Shown piece by piece: positions 23,979 to 32,724 of a DNA stretch of 64,000 nucleotides; the first letter of the stretch is position 1, and each line of letters begins with the position of its first letter. The notes beneath the pieces were generated by a model, which saw nothing but the letters and a program-made list of their open reading frames with translations, ran no database searches and was not told where the DNA came from. This DNA comes from DASWJZ01 sp963792885. Its GTDB lineage: Bacteria > Pseudomonadota > Alphaproteobacteria > Rhizobiales > Afifellaceae. The position numbers and the translations under genes were made by a program. Location: the NCBI GenBank assembly GCA_963792885.1, contig CAWBXX010000003.1, positions 248,001 to 312,000 on the forward strand, given 5' to 3'.

Positions 23979-24664
23979 ACGCCTTCGCGCCGAAGCAGGT
24001 TCGCAGCCGCTTCGTGCTCCGCCTCGCGCTTGGAGCCGCCTTTGGCGCGCGCCGGCGCGAGATTGCCGACGGCGACCTCGATTTCGAATTCAGGCCGATG
24101 GTCGGGCCCGGTGCGGAGTGTCTCGATGTAGGCGGGCGTGTCGAAGCCGCGCTTATGCGCCCATTCCTGCAGCTCTGTCTTGGCGTCGCGGAGCGGCCCG
24201 CGGGCCGACTCGATGCGCGACGCCCAATAGCGCTCGACGAGCGCGCGCGCGGCTTCCAGCCCGCCGTCGCGATAGACCGCGGCGATGACCGCCTCGCAGA
24301 CGTCAGCAAGCACGCTCGGCGTGGCGCTCGCACCGCCCTTCCCGGCGCTGCCGCCCATTTTCAGGTACTCGGCAAGCGACATCTCAGCCGCCACCTCAGT
24401 GCAGGTCTCGCGGCTGACGAGCCGCGCCAGCCGGCGCGAGAGCTCGCCCTCCGGCGCCTCCGCAAAGCGCTCGATCAAGGCGTCCGCGATGACAAGGCCG
24501 AGCACCCGGTCGCCCAGGAACTCAAGCCGCTGATAGCTTTCCGGCTGCTTGCGCGAGCGCCCGGCGACGGCGCTCGCATGGGTCAAGGCCCGATCCAGAA
24601 GCTTCGGATCGGCGAAGTGATAGTCGAGCTGGGTTTCCAGACGCGCCCGCTCGCCCGTCTTCAT
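23966..24664 (-). CDS. rnc: ribonuclease III
   Basis: A 232-residue RNase III cutting double-stranded RNA in rRNA and mRNA processing. The catalytic signature Q-R-L-E-F-L-G-D-R-V-L-G is near residue 45. The second acidic set is D-V-C-E-A-V-I-A-A-V, and a C-terminal dsRNA-binding domain has G-S-K-R-E-A-E-H-E-A-A-A. ATG 24664 forms an ATGA overlap with the lepB stop, which fixes this start over the in-frame codon at 24706. Confidence 0.96.
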   Translation of the reverse strand: MKTGERARLETQLDYHFADPKLLDRALTHASAVAGRSRKQPESYQRLEFLGDRVLGLVIADALIERFAEAPEGELSRRLARLVSRETCTEVAAEMSLAEYLKMGGSAGKGGASATPSVLADVCEAVIAAVYRDGGLEAARALVERYWASRIESARGPLRDAKTELQEWAHKRGFDTPAYIETLRTGPDHRPEFEIEVAVGNLAPARAKGGSKREAEHEAAANLLRREGVWKE

Positions 24665-25425
24665 AGAAGATCGAAGATGCGACCTGGTCGGATCGACCAC
24701 GGCCATTTCCAGAACGCCCAGGCCGGCGCGCCCTGCACCGAGAAGAAGATGATCTCTGCGCGGCCGACGAGGTTCTCGGCCGGCACGAAGCCGACCGGCC
24801 CGTCGAGGAAGCGGCTGTCCTGCGAGTTGTCGCGGTTGTCGCCCATCATGAAGTAGTGGTCAGGTGGAACCTCGTAGACCTTCGTGTTGTCGCCCGGACC
24901 GTTGTCCGTCATGTCGAGCGTGACGTAGCTGACGCCGTTCGGAAGCGTCTCGCGATATTCCTTGATCGAGGCCGGCGCGCCGAAGCGGCCCTCGCCCTCC
25001 CATTCGCCCGCTGGCTCGCGCTTCACCGCCTCGTCGTTGATGTAGAGGATGCCGTCCCTCACCTGGATGCGGTCGCCGGGAAGCCCGATCACGCGCTTGA
25101 TGTAGTCGGTGCCCGGCTCCCGCGGCGGACGGAAGACGGCGATGTCGCCGCGCTTCGGCCCCGCGCCTTCCCAGATGCGGCCATGGATGAAGGAGAGATC
25201 GACCGGGAAGGAGTAGCGGCTGTAGCCGTAGCTGAACTTCGAGACGAAGAGATAGTCCCCGATCAGCAGTGTCGGCTCCATGGAGCCCGACGGGATATTG
25301 AACGGATGGTAGAGGAAGGTGCGGAAGACGAGCGCGATTAGGAGTGCCTCGACGACGACCTTTATGGTTTCCCATACGCCGCCTTGTTTCGCCTTCTCGC
25401 CGGCACTTCGTTCTGCCACGCTCAT
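24661..25425 (-). CDS. lepB: signal peptidase I
   Basis: A 254-residue inner-membrane protease removing signal peptides. It has one N-terminal transmembrane helix (about 15-38), the catalytic Ser in I-P-S-G-S-M-E-P-T-L, the general-base Lys in Y-I-K-R-V-I-G-L-P-G-D-R and box E G-D-N-R-D-N-S-x-D-S-R. It sits between acpS and rnc, as is usual in this order. Confidence 0.97.
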   Translation of the reverse strand: MSVAERSAGEKAKQGGVWETIKVVVEALLIALVFRTFLYHPFNIPSGSMEPTLLIGDYLFVSKFSYGYSRYSFPVDLSFIHGRIWEGAGPKRGDIAVFRPPREPGTDYIKRVIGLPGDRIQVRDGILYINDEAVKREPAGEWEGEGRFGAPASIKEYRETLPNGVSYVTLDMTDNGPGDNTKVYEVPPDHYFMMGDNRDNSQDSRFLDGPVGFVPAENLVGRAEIIFFSVQGAPAWAFWKWPWSIRPGRIFDLL

Positions 25426-25522
25426 GGCTCCGTCCTGATCTTGAACAAGGGTTTAGCGGTCCATCCCCGCCGCCGCAATTGCCGCGGGCGGCGTGCGCGC
25501 CCTTTGCGGCGCCTTTGCGGCG

Positions 25523-25930
25523 CTATTCGCGGCCATTCGGCACCGCCTCGATGACCACAAACGCCTGAGCAAGCGGGAAGTCGTCGGTGATCGTGACATG
25601 GATCATGGGCGACATACCCGGCGGCATCAGTGCACTCAGACGCTTCGCCGCACCCCCGGTGAGTGCCATCGTCGGCTTGCCGGAGCGGAGGTTCACGACC
25701 CCCATGTCGCGCCAATAGACGCCGAGATGCAGGCCCGTGCCGAGCGCCTTGGCGCAAGCTTCTTTCGCGGCAAAGCGCTTTGCGTAGGAAGCGGCGCGCA
25801 TCCGCCGCCCCTCCGACTTCCGCCGCTCGATATCCGTGAAGATCCGGCCGATGAAGCGCTCGCCGTAGCGCTCGAGCGTCTTCTCCACGCGCCTGATATC
25901 GATCAGGTCGCTGCCGATGCCCACGATCAT
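25523..25930 (-). CDS. acpS: holo-[acyl-carrier-protein] synthase
   Basis: A 135-residue AcpS that transfers 4'-phosphopantetheine from CoA to acyl carrier protein. M-I-V-G-I-G-S-D-L-I-D-I holds the Mg-binding Asp, and F-A-A-K-E-A-C-A-K-A-L-G-T-G the Glu/Lys catalytic segment. ATG 25930 overlaps the pdxJ stop as ATGA. Longer in-frame starts upstream run through pdxJ and are rejected. Confidence 0.95.
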   Translation of the reverse strand: MIVGIGSDLIDIRRVEKTLERYGERFIGRIFTDIERRKSEGRRMRAASYAKRFAAKEACAKALGTGLHLGVYWRDMGVVNLRSGKPTMALTGGAAKRLSALMPPGMSPMIHVTITDDFPLAQAFVVIEAVPNGRE

Positions 25931-26697
25931 TGCGCAGGAACGCGTGAGGATATGCGCGCCTCGTCCATCAGAGCGCGCATCCGCTGGACGCTCTGATCGA
26001 GCCCGACGAAGATCGCCTCGCCGATCAGGAAATGCCCGATGTTGAGCTCGACGAGCTGCGGGATGGCTGCAACCGGCCCGACCGTCTCGTAAGTGAGGCC
26101 GTGGCCCGCATGCACCTCGAGGCCGAGCAAATCGCCGTAGCGCGCCGCCTCCGAGAGGCGCTTCAGGTGCCGCTCGACCGCCGCATGGTCGCCGGCGATC
26201 GCGGCCTCGCAATAGGCGCCGGTATGAAGCTCGACGACCGGCGCACCAAGGAGCTTCGCCGCGTCGAGCTGCTTGCGGTCCGGCTCGATGAAGAGCGAGA
26301 CGCGAATATCCGCCTCGCCAAGCTCGGAAACGAAGCGCTGCAAGTGGTTATGGCCGCCGGCTGCGTCGAGACCGCCCTCCGTCGTGCGCTCCTCGCGCCG
26401 CTCCGGCACGATGCACGCGGCGTGCGGCCCGTGCCTGAGCGCGATGTCGAGCATCTCGTCGGTCGCCGCCATTTCGAGATTGAGCGGCAGCGTCAGCTCG
26501 CCCATCAGCCGGCTGATGTCGGAATCGGTGATATGGCGGCGATCCTCGCGAAGATGGGCGGTAATGCCGTCCGCGCCGGCGCGCTCGGCGATGAGCGCGG
26601 CACGGACAGGGTCCGGCTGGTCCCCGCCCCGCGCGTTCCGGACGGTCGCGACATGGTCGATGTTGACGCCAAGACGAAGCCCCGTGCGTCGCGTCAA
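25927..26697 (-). CDS. pdxJ: pyridoxine 5'-phosphate synthase
   Basis: A 256-residue TIM-barrel enzyme condensing 1-deoxyxylulose 5-phosphate with 3-amino-2-oxopropyl phosphate to give pyridoxine 5'-phosphate. The landmarks are L-G-V-N-I-D-H-V-A-T-V-R-N-A-R at the N-terminus, H-L-R-E-D-R-R-H-I, E-L-H-T-G-A-Y and G-H-F-L-I-G-E-A. It overlaps neighbours by four bases at both ends (DUF2062 upstream, acpS downstream). Confidence 0.96.
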   Translation of the reverse strand: MTRRTGLRLGVNIDHVATVRNARGGDQPDPVRAALIAERAGADGITAHLREDRRHITDSDISRLMGELTLPLNLEMAATDEMLDIALRHGPHAACIVPERREERTTEGGLDAAGGHNHLQRFVSELGEADIRVSLFIEPDRKQLDAAKLLGAPVVELHTGAYCEAAIAGDHAAVERHLKRLSEAARYGDLLGLEVHAGHGLTYETVGPVAAIPQLVELNIGHFLIGEAIFVGLDQSVQRMRALMDEARISSRVPAQ

Positions 26698-27272
26698 GAT
26701 TCGCTCCTGGCCATGCCCGGCGCCGCCGCGTCTCCGTTCCGCCGCCCTTCGAGCCGGCGGCGGCGGGCCTCCTGGTAGGCGGAAACAGCCTTATGGACAA
26801 TAAGATAGGCGATGGTGCCGAAAAAGAGCCCGACCGGGATCGAGCCCACGACCATCGGCGTGATCAGCGGCGCGATCTCCCCGAACGGCCGGTGCATGAG
26901 GTCGTGCTCGAGCCGCGCCGGCGGCATCTTGCTCACGCCCCGCAGGATCAGATAGCCGACCTGGTAAGTGCTCGCCCAAATGATGGGAAACGTCAGGGGG
27001 TTCCCGATCGCGGTCGAGAGAATTCCCGCGATGGCATTGGCGCCGACGAGCCAGGCGAACACGAACGTGAGCGCGATATGGAAGCCAAGGAACGGCGTGA
27101 AAGAGGTGAAGATGCCAATCGCCGCGCCGAACGCGATGGCATGGGGTGTGCCTGAGAGCCGGAGGATGCGCTTCACGTAGTAGAGTGCAGAACGCCGCCA
27201 GCTGACGCGCGGCCAGAACCACAGCCTGAGCCGCTCCCAGAATCTCAGCTCTTGGCGGCGCTTGAACAGCAT
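26694..27272 (-). CDS. DUF2062 membrane protein
   Basis: A 192-residue protein with a basic N-terminus, P-H-A-I-A-F-G-A-A-I-G-I-F-T-S-F-T-P-F-L-G-F-H, A-G-I-L-S-T-A-I-G-N-P-L-T-F-P-I-I-W and a final transmembrane helix. This is the DUF2062 pattern of an inner-membrane protein with three hydrophobic regions. The pdxJ start overlaps its stop by four bases. The family's function is not established. Confidence 0.88.
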   Translation of the reverse strand: MLFKRRQELRFWERLRLWFWPRVSWRRSALYYVKRILRLSGTPHAIAFGAAIGIFTSFTPFLGFHIALTFVFAWLVGANAIAGILSTAIGNPLTFPIIWASTYQVGYLILRGVSKMPPARLEHDLMHRPFGEIAPLITPMVVGSIPVGLFFGTIAYLIVHKAVSAYQEARRRRLEGRRNGDAAAPGMARSES

Positions 27273-27324
27273 ACCCAGTCCTCAGTCCGCGGACCCGCCT
27301 CAAGCCGCTGCTGCAACACGGCAA

Positions 27325-29526
27325 TCATCCGCTCACGCGCTCCGCGTGGCTGACAACCCGCTTTTCCCGCAGACCCGTTACGATCCGGTTCAGATGCTTC
27401 AGATTCCACACTTCGAGGTCGATTTCGATCTCCGTAAAGTCGCGCCCCCGGACAAGCATCCTGAGGTTGTCGATATTCCCGTCGGCCGAGCCGATGACTT
27501 CCGCGATGGTGGCGAGCGTGCCGGGCTCGTTGAGCGCCGAGACGTGGATTCGGGCCGGAAAGCGCTCGGTGGAATTCTCCGAGATGTCCCAGCGCACGTC
27601 GACCCAGCGCTCTGGCTCGTCGTCGAAATGGCTGAGTTCCGCCGAGTGGATCGGGTAGATGGTGATGCCCTCCCCCGGGGTCAGGATACCGACGATGCGG
27701 TCGCCGGGGACCGCGCCGCCGTTCGGCGCAAAGCGTACCGGAATATCGGCACCGAAGCCGCGGATCGGAATGGCACGCTCGTCGCTCGCTGCACCATCCC
27801 CTGCCGGCAGCCGGAATTTGAGGCTGGAACGGCCCGAAGAAGTCCAGCCTTCCTCGCCCTCCGGCCCAGCCGTGGCCCGCTCGTCGCGATAGTCGGGATG
27901 GACCTCCCGCAAAACCGTCTCGGCCGAGACCTGTCCGCGTCCGACCGCGGCGAGAAGGTCGTCGACATCGGACATGCCGAGGCGCGACACGGCCGTAGAA
28001 AGCGCCTCCGGGTCGAACGGCTTGCCGGCAAGCTCGAAGCGCCGCTCCAGCGTATGGCGGCCAAGGGCGGCGTACTGCCGGCGCGCCTGCGTGCGGCTGG
28101 CGCGCCGGATCGCCGCGCGCGCCTTTCCCGTCACCACGATCGCCTCCCAGGCGGCCGGCGGGCGCTGCACGGACGAGCGCACGATCTCGACCTCGTCACC
28201 GTTCTCCAGCGGCTGACCGAGCGGCGAAAGCTGGCCATTGACCTTCGCGCCGATGCACGTGTCGCCGACATCTGTGTGGACTGCGTAGGCGAAGTCGATC
28301 GGCGTCGCGCCGCGCGGCAGGGCAATCAGCCTGCCTTTCGGTGTGAAGCAGAAGACCTGATCCTGGAAAAGCTCGAGCTTCGTGTGCTCCAGAAATTCCT
28401 CGGGAGCGTCGCCCTGCGCGATCTGCTCGACCGTCTGCCTGAGCCAGGCATAGGCACGGCTCTCCGACGCGAGCCGATCGCGGTCGTTGGCAATGCCGTC
28501 CTTGTAGAGCGGGTGCGCGGCGATGCCGTATTCGGCGATCCGATCCATCTCGCGCGTGCGTATCTGCAGCTCGACGCGCTGACGCCGCGGGCCGATGATC
28601 GTCGTGTGGAGCGAGCGGTACTCGTTCTGCTTCGGCGTCGACATGTAGTCCTTGAATCGCCCGGGGACCATCGGCCAGGCCATGTGCACGACGCCTAGCG
28701 CACGGTAGCAGTCCTCCTCGCCCTCAACGAGCACACGGAAGCCGAACACGTCGGAAAGCTGCTCGAAGCCGATCGCCTTCCGCTGCATCTTCGAGAAGAT
28801 CGAATAGGGTGTCTTCAGCCAACTCGCGATCTCCGCCTTGATTCCGTGCTTGGCGAGCCGCTGGGTCAGGTCCTTTCGGATGATGTCGACAAGCGGCCCG
28901 CTCTTCTCCCTGAGCGTCGCAAGCTTCGTGCTGATGGCCTGATAGGCCTCGGGGTTCAGAATCCGGAAAGAGTGATCCTCAAGCTCGTCGCGGATGCCCT
29001 GCATTCCCATGCGCCCGGCAAGCGGCGCATAGATCTCCATCGTCTCTTCCGCGATCCGCCCGCGCTTCTCCTCTGGCATGTGCGAGATCGTGCGCATGTT
29101 GTGGAGGCGGTCGGCGAGCTTCACGAGGAGGACGCGGATGTCCTCCGCAACGGCAAGGAGAAGCTTCCTGAGGTTCTCCGCCTGCTGCGCCTCGCGTGTG
29201 ATGAGTTCCAGCCGCTCTAGCTTGGTGACGCCCTCGACGAGCTTCCCGATCGACGGTCCGAAGAGCTGGTTGATCTCGTCGCGCGTGGCGCCGGTATCTT
29301 CGATCGTGTCGTGGAGAAGCGCGGTGACGATCGAGGAATCGTCGAGCTTGAGATCGGTCAGGATCGCGGCGACCTCGAGGGGATGGGAGAAATAAGGATC
29401 ACCGGAGGCGCGCTTTTGCGTGCCATGCCTCTGCATGGCATAGACGTAGGCGCGATTCAAAAGCTCTTCGTCGACCTGGGGGTTGTACGCCGCCACCCGT
29501 TCGACGAGCTCATATTGGCGCATCAT
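27325..29526 (-). CDS. rsh: bifunctional (p)ppGpp synthetase/hydrolase (RelA/SpoT homologue)
   Basis: A 733-residue Rsh enzyme. The N-terminal HD hydrolase domain has Y-F-S-H-P-L-E-V-A and L-L-H-D-T-I-E-D-T. The synthetase domain has D-V-F-G-F-R-V-L-V, the R-F-K-D motif of bifunctional enzymes (G-R-F-K-D-Y-M) and N-E-Y-R-S-L-H-T-T. A TGS domain follows (V-F-C-F-T-P-K-G-R-L-I-A-L-P-R-G-A-T) and a C-terminal ACT domain (L-N-E-P-G-T-L-A-T-I-A). It makes and degrades the stringent alarmone and lies downstream of rpoZ, as in most Hyphomicrobiales. Confidence 0.96.
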   Translation of the reverse strand: MMRQYELVERVAAYNPQVDEELLNRAYVYAMQRHGTQKRASGDPYFSHPLEVAAILTDLKLDDSSIVTALLHDTIEDTGATRDEINQLFGPSIGKLVEGVTKLERLELITREAQQAENLRKLLLAVAEDIRVLLVKLADRLHNMRTISHMPEEKRGRIAEETMEIYAPLAGRMGMQGIRDELEDHSFRILNPEAYQAISTKLATLREKSGPLVDIIRKDLTQRLAKHGIKAEIASWLKTPYSIFSKMQRKAIGFEQLSDVFGFRVLVEGEEDCYRALGVVHMAWPMVPGRFKDYMSTPKQNEYRSLHTTIIGPRRQRVELQIRTREMDRIAEYGIAAHPLYKDGIANDRDRLASESRAYAWLRQTVEQIAQGDAPEEFLEHTKLELFQDQVFCFTPKGRLIALPRGATPIDFAYAVHTDVGDTCIGAKVNGQLSPLGQPLENGDEVEIVRSSVQRPPAAWEAIVVTGKARAAIRRASRTQARRQYAALGRHTLERRFELAGKPFDPEALSTAVSRLGMSDVDDLLAAVGRGQVSAETVLREVHPDYRDERATAGPEGEEGWTSSGRSSLKFRLPAGDGAASDERAIPIRGFGADIPVRFAPNGGAVPGDRIVGILTPGEGITIYPIHSAELSHFDDEPERWVDVRWDISENSTERFPARIHVSALNEPGTLATIAEVIGSADGNIDNLRMLVRGRDFTEIEIDLEVWNLKHLNRIVTGLREKRVVSHAERVSG

Positions 29527-29651
29527 CGCCGGCAGTCCCGCGGGAGAAGAAAAGTGCCTCCCAAATCAACAATATAGGTACCGCAGAGACTATTGCATCC
29601 CGGTGAACGCGCGTCTGCTGCCGTAGGCGGCGGAAATCGGCGCTCAGTAGC

Positions 29652-29676
29652 AAAAACGCCGCCCCAAGGGGCGGCG
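29652..29676 (-). terminator. intrinsic terminator of rpoZ
   Basis: Nine-bp stem CGCCGCCCC/GGGGCGGCG with a two-base loop, followed on the minus strand by TTTTT, 20 bp past the rpoZ stop. Confidence 0.85.
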
Positions 29677-29696
29677 CTGAAAGGGTTCTTCCCGCC

Positions 29697-30068
29697 TCAG
29701 TCGTCGCGACGCTCGGGCGGATCGATGCTCTCCAGTCCGCGCAGCAGCTCCTCCTCGGACATTCGGTCGAAGGTGACCTCCAAGTCCTCCTCCGGCTGGT
29801 CCGCCTCGATCGGGGTCGGCGACGGCTCCGGTTCGTCCACTTCCACGTATTTCTGCAGCGAGTGGATGAGGTCTTCGTTTAGGTCCTCCGGCGACACCGT
29901 CTCTTCGGCGATCTCGCGGAGTGCGACTACGGGGTTCTTGTCGTTCTCGCGGTCCACCGTAAGCGGCGAGCCGTTCGAGATCATCCGCGCCCGGTGCGCC
30001 GAGACCAGCACGAGCTGAAAGCGGTTCTGAACCTTGTCTACGCAGTCCTCGACGGTGATGCGCGCCAT
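29697..30068 (-). CDS. rpoZ: RNA polymerase omega subunit
   Basis: A 123-residue omega subunit that stabilises beta' folding and, with ppGpp, participates in stringent control. M-A-R-I-T-V-E-D-C-V-D-K-V-Q-N-R-F-Q-L-V-L-V-S-A-H-R-A-R is the conserved N-terminus and fixes the ATG at 30068. The C-terminal half is an acidic extension (PEPSPTPIEADQPEEDLEV), as in related alphaproteobacteria. Confidence 0.95.
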   Translation of the reverse strand: MARITVEDCVDKVQNRFQLVLVSAHRARMISNGSPLTVDRENDKNPVVALREIAEETVSPEDLNEDLIHSLQKYVEVDEPEPSPTPIEADQPEEDLEVTFDRMSEEELLRGLESIDPPERRDD

Positions 30069-30242
30069 GGGCAGGAATCTCCGGTTGTGGGGAATTCGCG
30101 CCTCATTAAGGGGGAATTTCCTAACTTTCAAGTGTCTGACCCCCCCGAATGGGGGGTTCCGCTACCCTGGCAGAGGCCTATTCTTTAACCGGCAAGCGTT
30201 TGAAGTCGTTGATATTAAATTCGCCAATTCTGGAGCCTTCGG

Positions 30243-30848
30243 ATGTTCGACCCACGTGAGAAAATTGCGGTTCTGATCGACGGAGCAAACCTTTACTCAG
30301 CCTCTCGCTCCCTCGGCTTCGATATCGACTACCGCCGTCTGCTTTCCGACTTTCGCAACAAGGGCTACCTCGTGCGCGCCATCTACTACACGGCGCTCGC
30401 CGAGGATCAGGAATACTCCTCACTTCGCCCCCTGATCGACTGGCTCGACTACAACGGCTACCGGGTGGTGACGAAGCCGCTCAAGGAGTTCACCGACGCG
30501 CAGGGCCGCCGCAAGGTGAAAGGCAACATGGACATCGAGCTCGCCGTCGACGCGATGGAGATGGCGGACCACATCGACCACTTTGTGATCTTCTCCGGCG
30601 ACGGCGACTTTCGCTATCTCGTTGAGGCGCTGCAGCGGAAGGGCAAGAAGGTGACTGTCGCCTCGACGATCCGCACGCAGCCGCCGATGATTGCCGACGA
30701 TCTCAGACGCCAGGCGGACCACTTCCTTGAGCTCTCGACGCTCGCCGACACTGTTGGCCGCGACCCGGCGACACGGCCACCGCGGGCGTCCCGGTTCATG
30801 GATGCCCAAGAGGAAGACGAGTTCGAGGAAGAGTTCGAGGAGCTGTGA
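30243..30848 (+). CDS. NYN domain (LabA/DUF88-like) putative ribonuclease
   Basis: A 201-residue PIN-like NYN protein. It has A-V-L-I-D-G-A-N-L-Y with the first acidic residue, G-N-M-D-I-E-L-A-V-D-A-M-E-M with the central acidic pair, and F-S-G-D-G-D-F-R-Y-L-V-E-A-L with the last pair. The fold is that of metal-dependent RNases, and the C-terminus is very acidic (EEDEFEEEFEEL). It is divergent from rpoZ and starts an operon: its stop overlaps the GTG of the UDG gene by four bases. Confidence 0.9.
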   Translation: MFDPREKIAVLIDGANLYSASRSLGFDIDYRRLLSDFRNKGYLVRAIYYTALAEDQEYSSLRPLIDWLDYNGYRVVTKPLKEFTDAQGRRKVKGNMDIELAVDAMEMADHIDHFVIFSGDGDFRYLVEALQRKGKKVTVASTIRTQPPMIADDLRRQADHFLELSTLADTVGRDPATRPPRASRFMDAQEEDEFEEEFEEL

Positions 30849-31528
30849 AGGCGGCTTCGGTCGCAGCCGAAGCCGACCCGCCTCGCAATTGCCCCCTCTG
30901 CCCGCGCCTCGTCGCCTATCGGAAGCTTTGGCGCGAGCGCGAGCCGGGTTGGTACAATGCTCCGGTCGGCACCTTCGGTGCGCGTAATCCCAGTCTCCTG
31001 ATCGTCGGTTTGGCGCCCGGTCTCCGCGGCGCCAACCGCACCGGTCGCCCTTTCACGGGCGACTATGCCGGCGACCTGCTCTATTCGACGCTGCTGAAGT
31101 TCGGCTTCGCCCGCGGCGTCTACCGCGCCGATCCGGCCGACAGCCTGAAGCTCGTCGACTGCGCGATCGCCAACGCCGTTGCCTGTGTGCCGCCGGAAAA
31201 CAAGCCAAGCCCGGCAGAAATCAACACGTGCCGGCAGTTCCTCACCGCCAGGATCGCCGCGCGCCCGGCGATCCGCGCCATCGTTGCGCTCGGCCGCATC
31301 GCCCACGAGTCGACGCTCCGCGCGTTAGGCGAGAAGCCTTCCCGCTTCCCCTTCGCCCACGGCGCGGCGCACGAGGTCGGGAAACTCGGCCTCTACGACA
31401 GCTACCACTGCTCCCGCTACAATACGAACACGGGTCGGCTGACGCCGGAGATGTTCGAAGCCGTGTTCGCACAAATTCGCTCCGATCTAGGTGGCGATCG
31501 CAGCGCCGAACCGGCAGGGCACGCGTGA
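30845..31528 (+). CDS. uracil-DNA glycosylase, family 5 (UDGb) type
   Basis: A 227-residue glycosylase excising uracil or deaminated bases. N-C-P-L-C-P-R-L gives the first two Fe-S cysteines (16 and 19), with more Cys around C-A-I-A-N-A-V-A-C and I-N-T-C. Motif A is G-L-A-P-G-L-R-G-A-N-R-T-G-R-P-F-T-G-D, lacking the Asp of family 4 as in UDGb; D-S-Y-H-C-S-R is the His motif. The start is GTG 30845, overlapping the NYN stop. Confidence 0.9.
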   Translation: MKAASVAAEADPPRNCPLCPRLVAYRKLWREREPGWYNAPVGTFGARNPSLLIVGLAPGLRGANRTGRPFTGDYAGDLLYSTLLKFGFARGVYRADPADSLKLVDCAIANAVACVPPENKPSPAEINTCRQFLTARIAARPAIRAIVALGRIAHESTLRALGEKPSRFPFAHGAAHEVGKLGLYDSYHCSRYNTNTGRLTPEMFEAVFAQIRSDLGGDRSAEPAGHA

Positions 31529-32718
31529 TGAGCAACCATGCTGGAGCTTTCGACAGTTGGATCCGCACCGCCTTCGTCGAGATGAACACGGAGCTCGAGG
31601 AGCTTTACTTCGCGCAAGCCGACCGCGCGAACGTGGAAGGTGTCGGCGATACCATCAAGGCGCGGCTTCGCGACGAAGGGCACGCGCATGTCGTCAATCT
31701 CTGGCATGAGGGAAATACCGGCGAAGGCTTCGAGAGCGCGTTCGGCGTGCTCGGCAACGTCGGGCTTTATATGGGAGCGCTCCGCCGCCACGAGCTCACC
31801 CACCCCGACCGCGACCAGCGCTCACCCTTCGCCGAAGCCTCGTCGCTGGCGCTCCACGTCGGAGCCTCGATCGGCATGGCGCCGCGCTTCGCCACCGCGC
31901 ATCTCGCTACTCACAATCTCGCGGTCGCGGGCGTGCGCAAGAGCTTCACCTCGCTCGCCGACGAGTTCCTTTTCATCGACGAGAACACCCGTGGCATCCT
32001 GGGTTTTCAACGCACCGCCGACGCGCTCGCCCGCATCGTTCCGCTAGGGATATCGAGCCCGGTGGCTGACGTTCTCCTGGAGGCGGCCAAAGACGGGCTG
32101 AACGACGTCATCCGCGCGAACGACCGGCTTTTTGCCAATCTCGACGTCGACCGCTTCTTCTATTGCGTTCGCCCCTACTACAAGCCCTATCACGTCGGCC
32201 GGCAGGTTTATCGGGGCGCAAACGCCGGAGACTTTTCCGGCATCAACGAGATCGACCTTCTGCTCGGGCTCTGCCGCGCGAGCGACACCTATTATGCGGG
32301 TCTCCTCGTCGACAAGATGCTCTTCATGCTGCCGTCGGACCAGGCGCGGCTTCGGGAGTGCATGACGCACCGTAGCCTGCTCGACGAGCTGCTGCTCCTC
32401 GCCGACGAGCATTCCAGATCGGATTGGTTCCAGCGGAACGCCCGCCTTTTCCTGGAGGTATGCGACCTGTTCGCACGGACGGCGAAGCAGCATCACGACC
32501 AACTCGTCTCGCGCTTCATTGTTGAGCCGGCAGGCGATCTCGACGCCGCGCATCTTCAGGCGATCACCGCGAGTGGTCCGCCGCTTCCCGTGTTGCTGCG
32601 CTCGCTTGAGGTGCTGCGCGACTACCGCACGGCCGCTTTGCGGCCGGACCTCGACACCCGCCACGCCGACCTCGCCCGCCTCCGGGCGATGGTCCGCGGC
32701 GACGCTCCGCGCCAATAG
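31528..32718 (+). CDS. PrnB-like protein (DUF1864, heme dioxygenase superfamily)
   Basis: A 396-residue, mostly helical protein. I recognise the DUF1864/PrnB signature V-R-P-Y-Y-K-P-Y-H-V-G-R-Q-V-Y-R-G, then N-E-I-D-L-L-L-G-L-C. PrnB converts a chlorinated tryptophan in pyrrolnitrin synthesis and shares the fold of indoleamine/tryptophan dioxygenases; the proximal His cannot be assigned with certainty here. The ATG at 31528 shares one base with the UDG stop (TGATG), making it third in the NYN-UDG operon. No other pyrrolnitrin genes are nearby, so another substrate is likely. Confidence 0.72.
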   Translation: MSNHAGAFDSWIRTAFVEMNTELEELYFAQADRANVEGVGDTIKARLRDEGHAHVVNLWHEGNTGEGFESAFGVLGNVGLYMGALRRHELTHPDRDQRSPFAEASSLALHVGASIGMAPRFATAHLATHNLAVAGVRKSFTSLADEFLFIDENTRGILGFQRTADALARIVPLGISSPVADVLLEAAKDGLNDVIRANDRLFANLDVDRFFYCVRPYYKPYHVGRQVYRGANAGDFSGINEIDLLLGLCRASDTYYAGLLVDKMLFMLPSDQARLRECMTHRSLLDELLLLADEHSRSDWFQRNARLFLEVCDLFARTAKQHHDQLVSRFIVEPAGDLDAAHLQAITASGPPLPVLLRSLEVLRDYRTAALRPDLDTRHADLARLRAMVRGDAPRQ

Positions 32719-32724
32719 GGCAGC

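Noticed and set aside
27262..28698. 478-codon plus-strand frame opposite rsh
   Set aside because: It is antisense to the conserved synthetase and hydrolase domains and has no recognisable features.
31528..32718. Pyrrolnitrin biosynthesis locus
   Set aside because: Only a PrnB-like gene is present. No tryptophan halogenase (PrnA, PrnC) or PrnD oxygenase is in the window.
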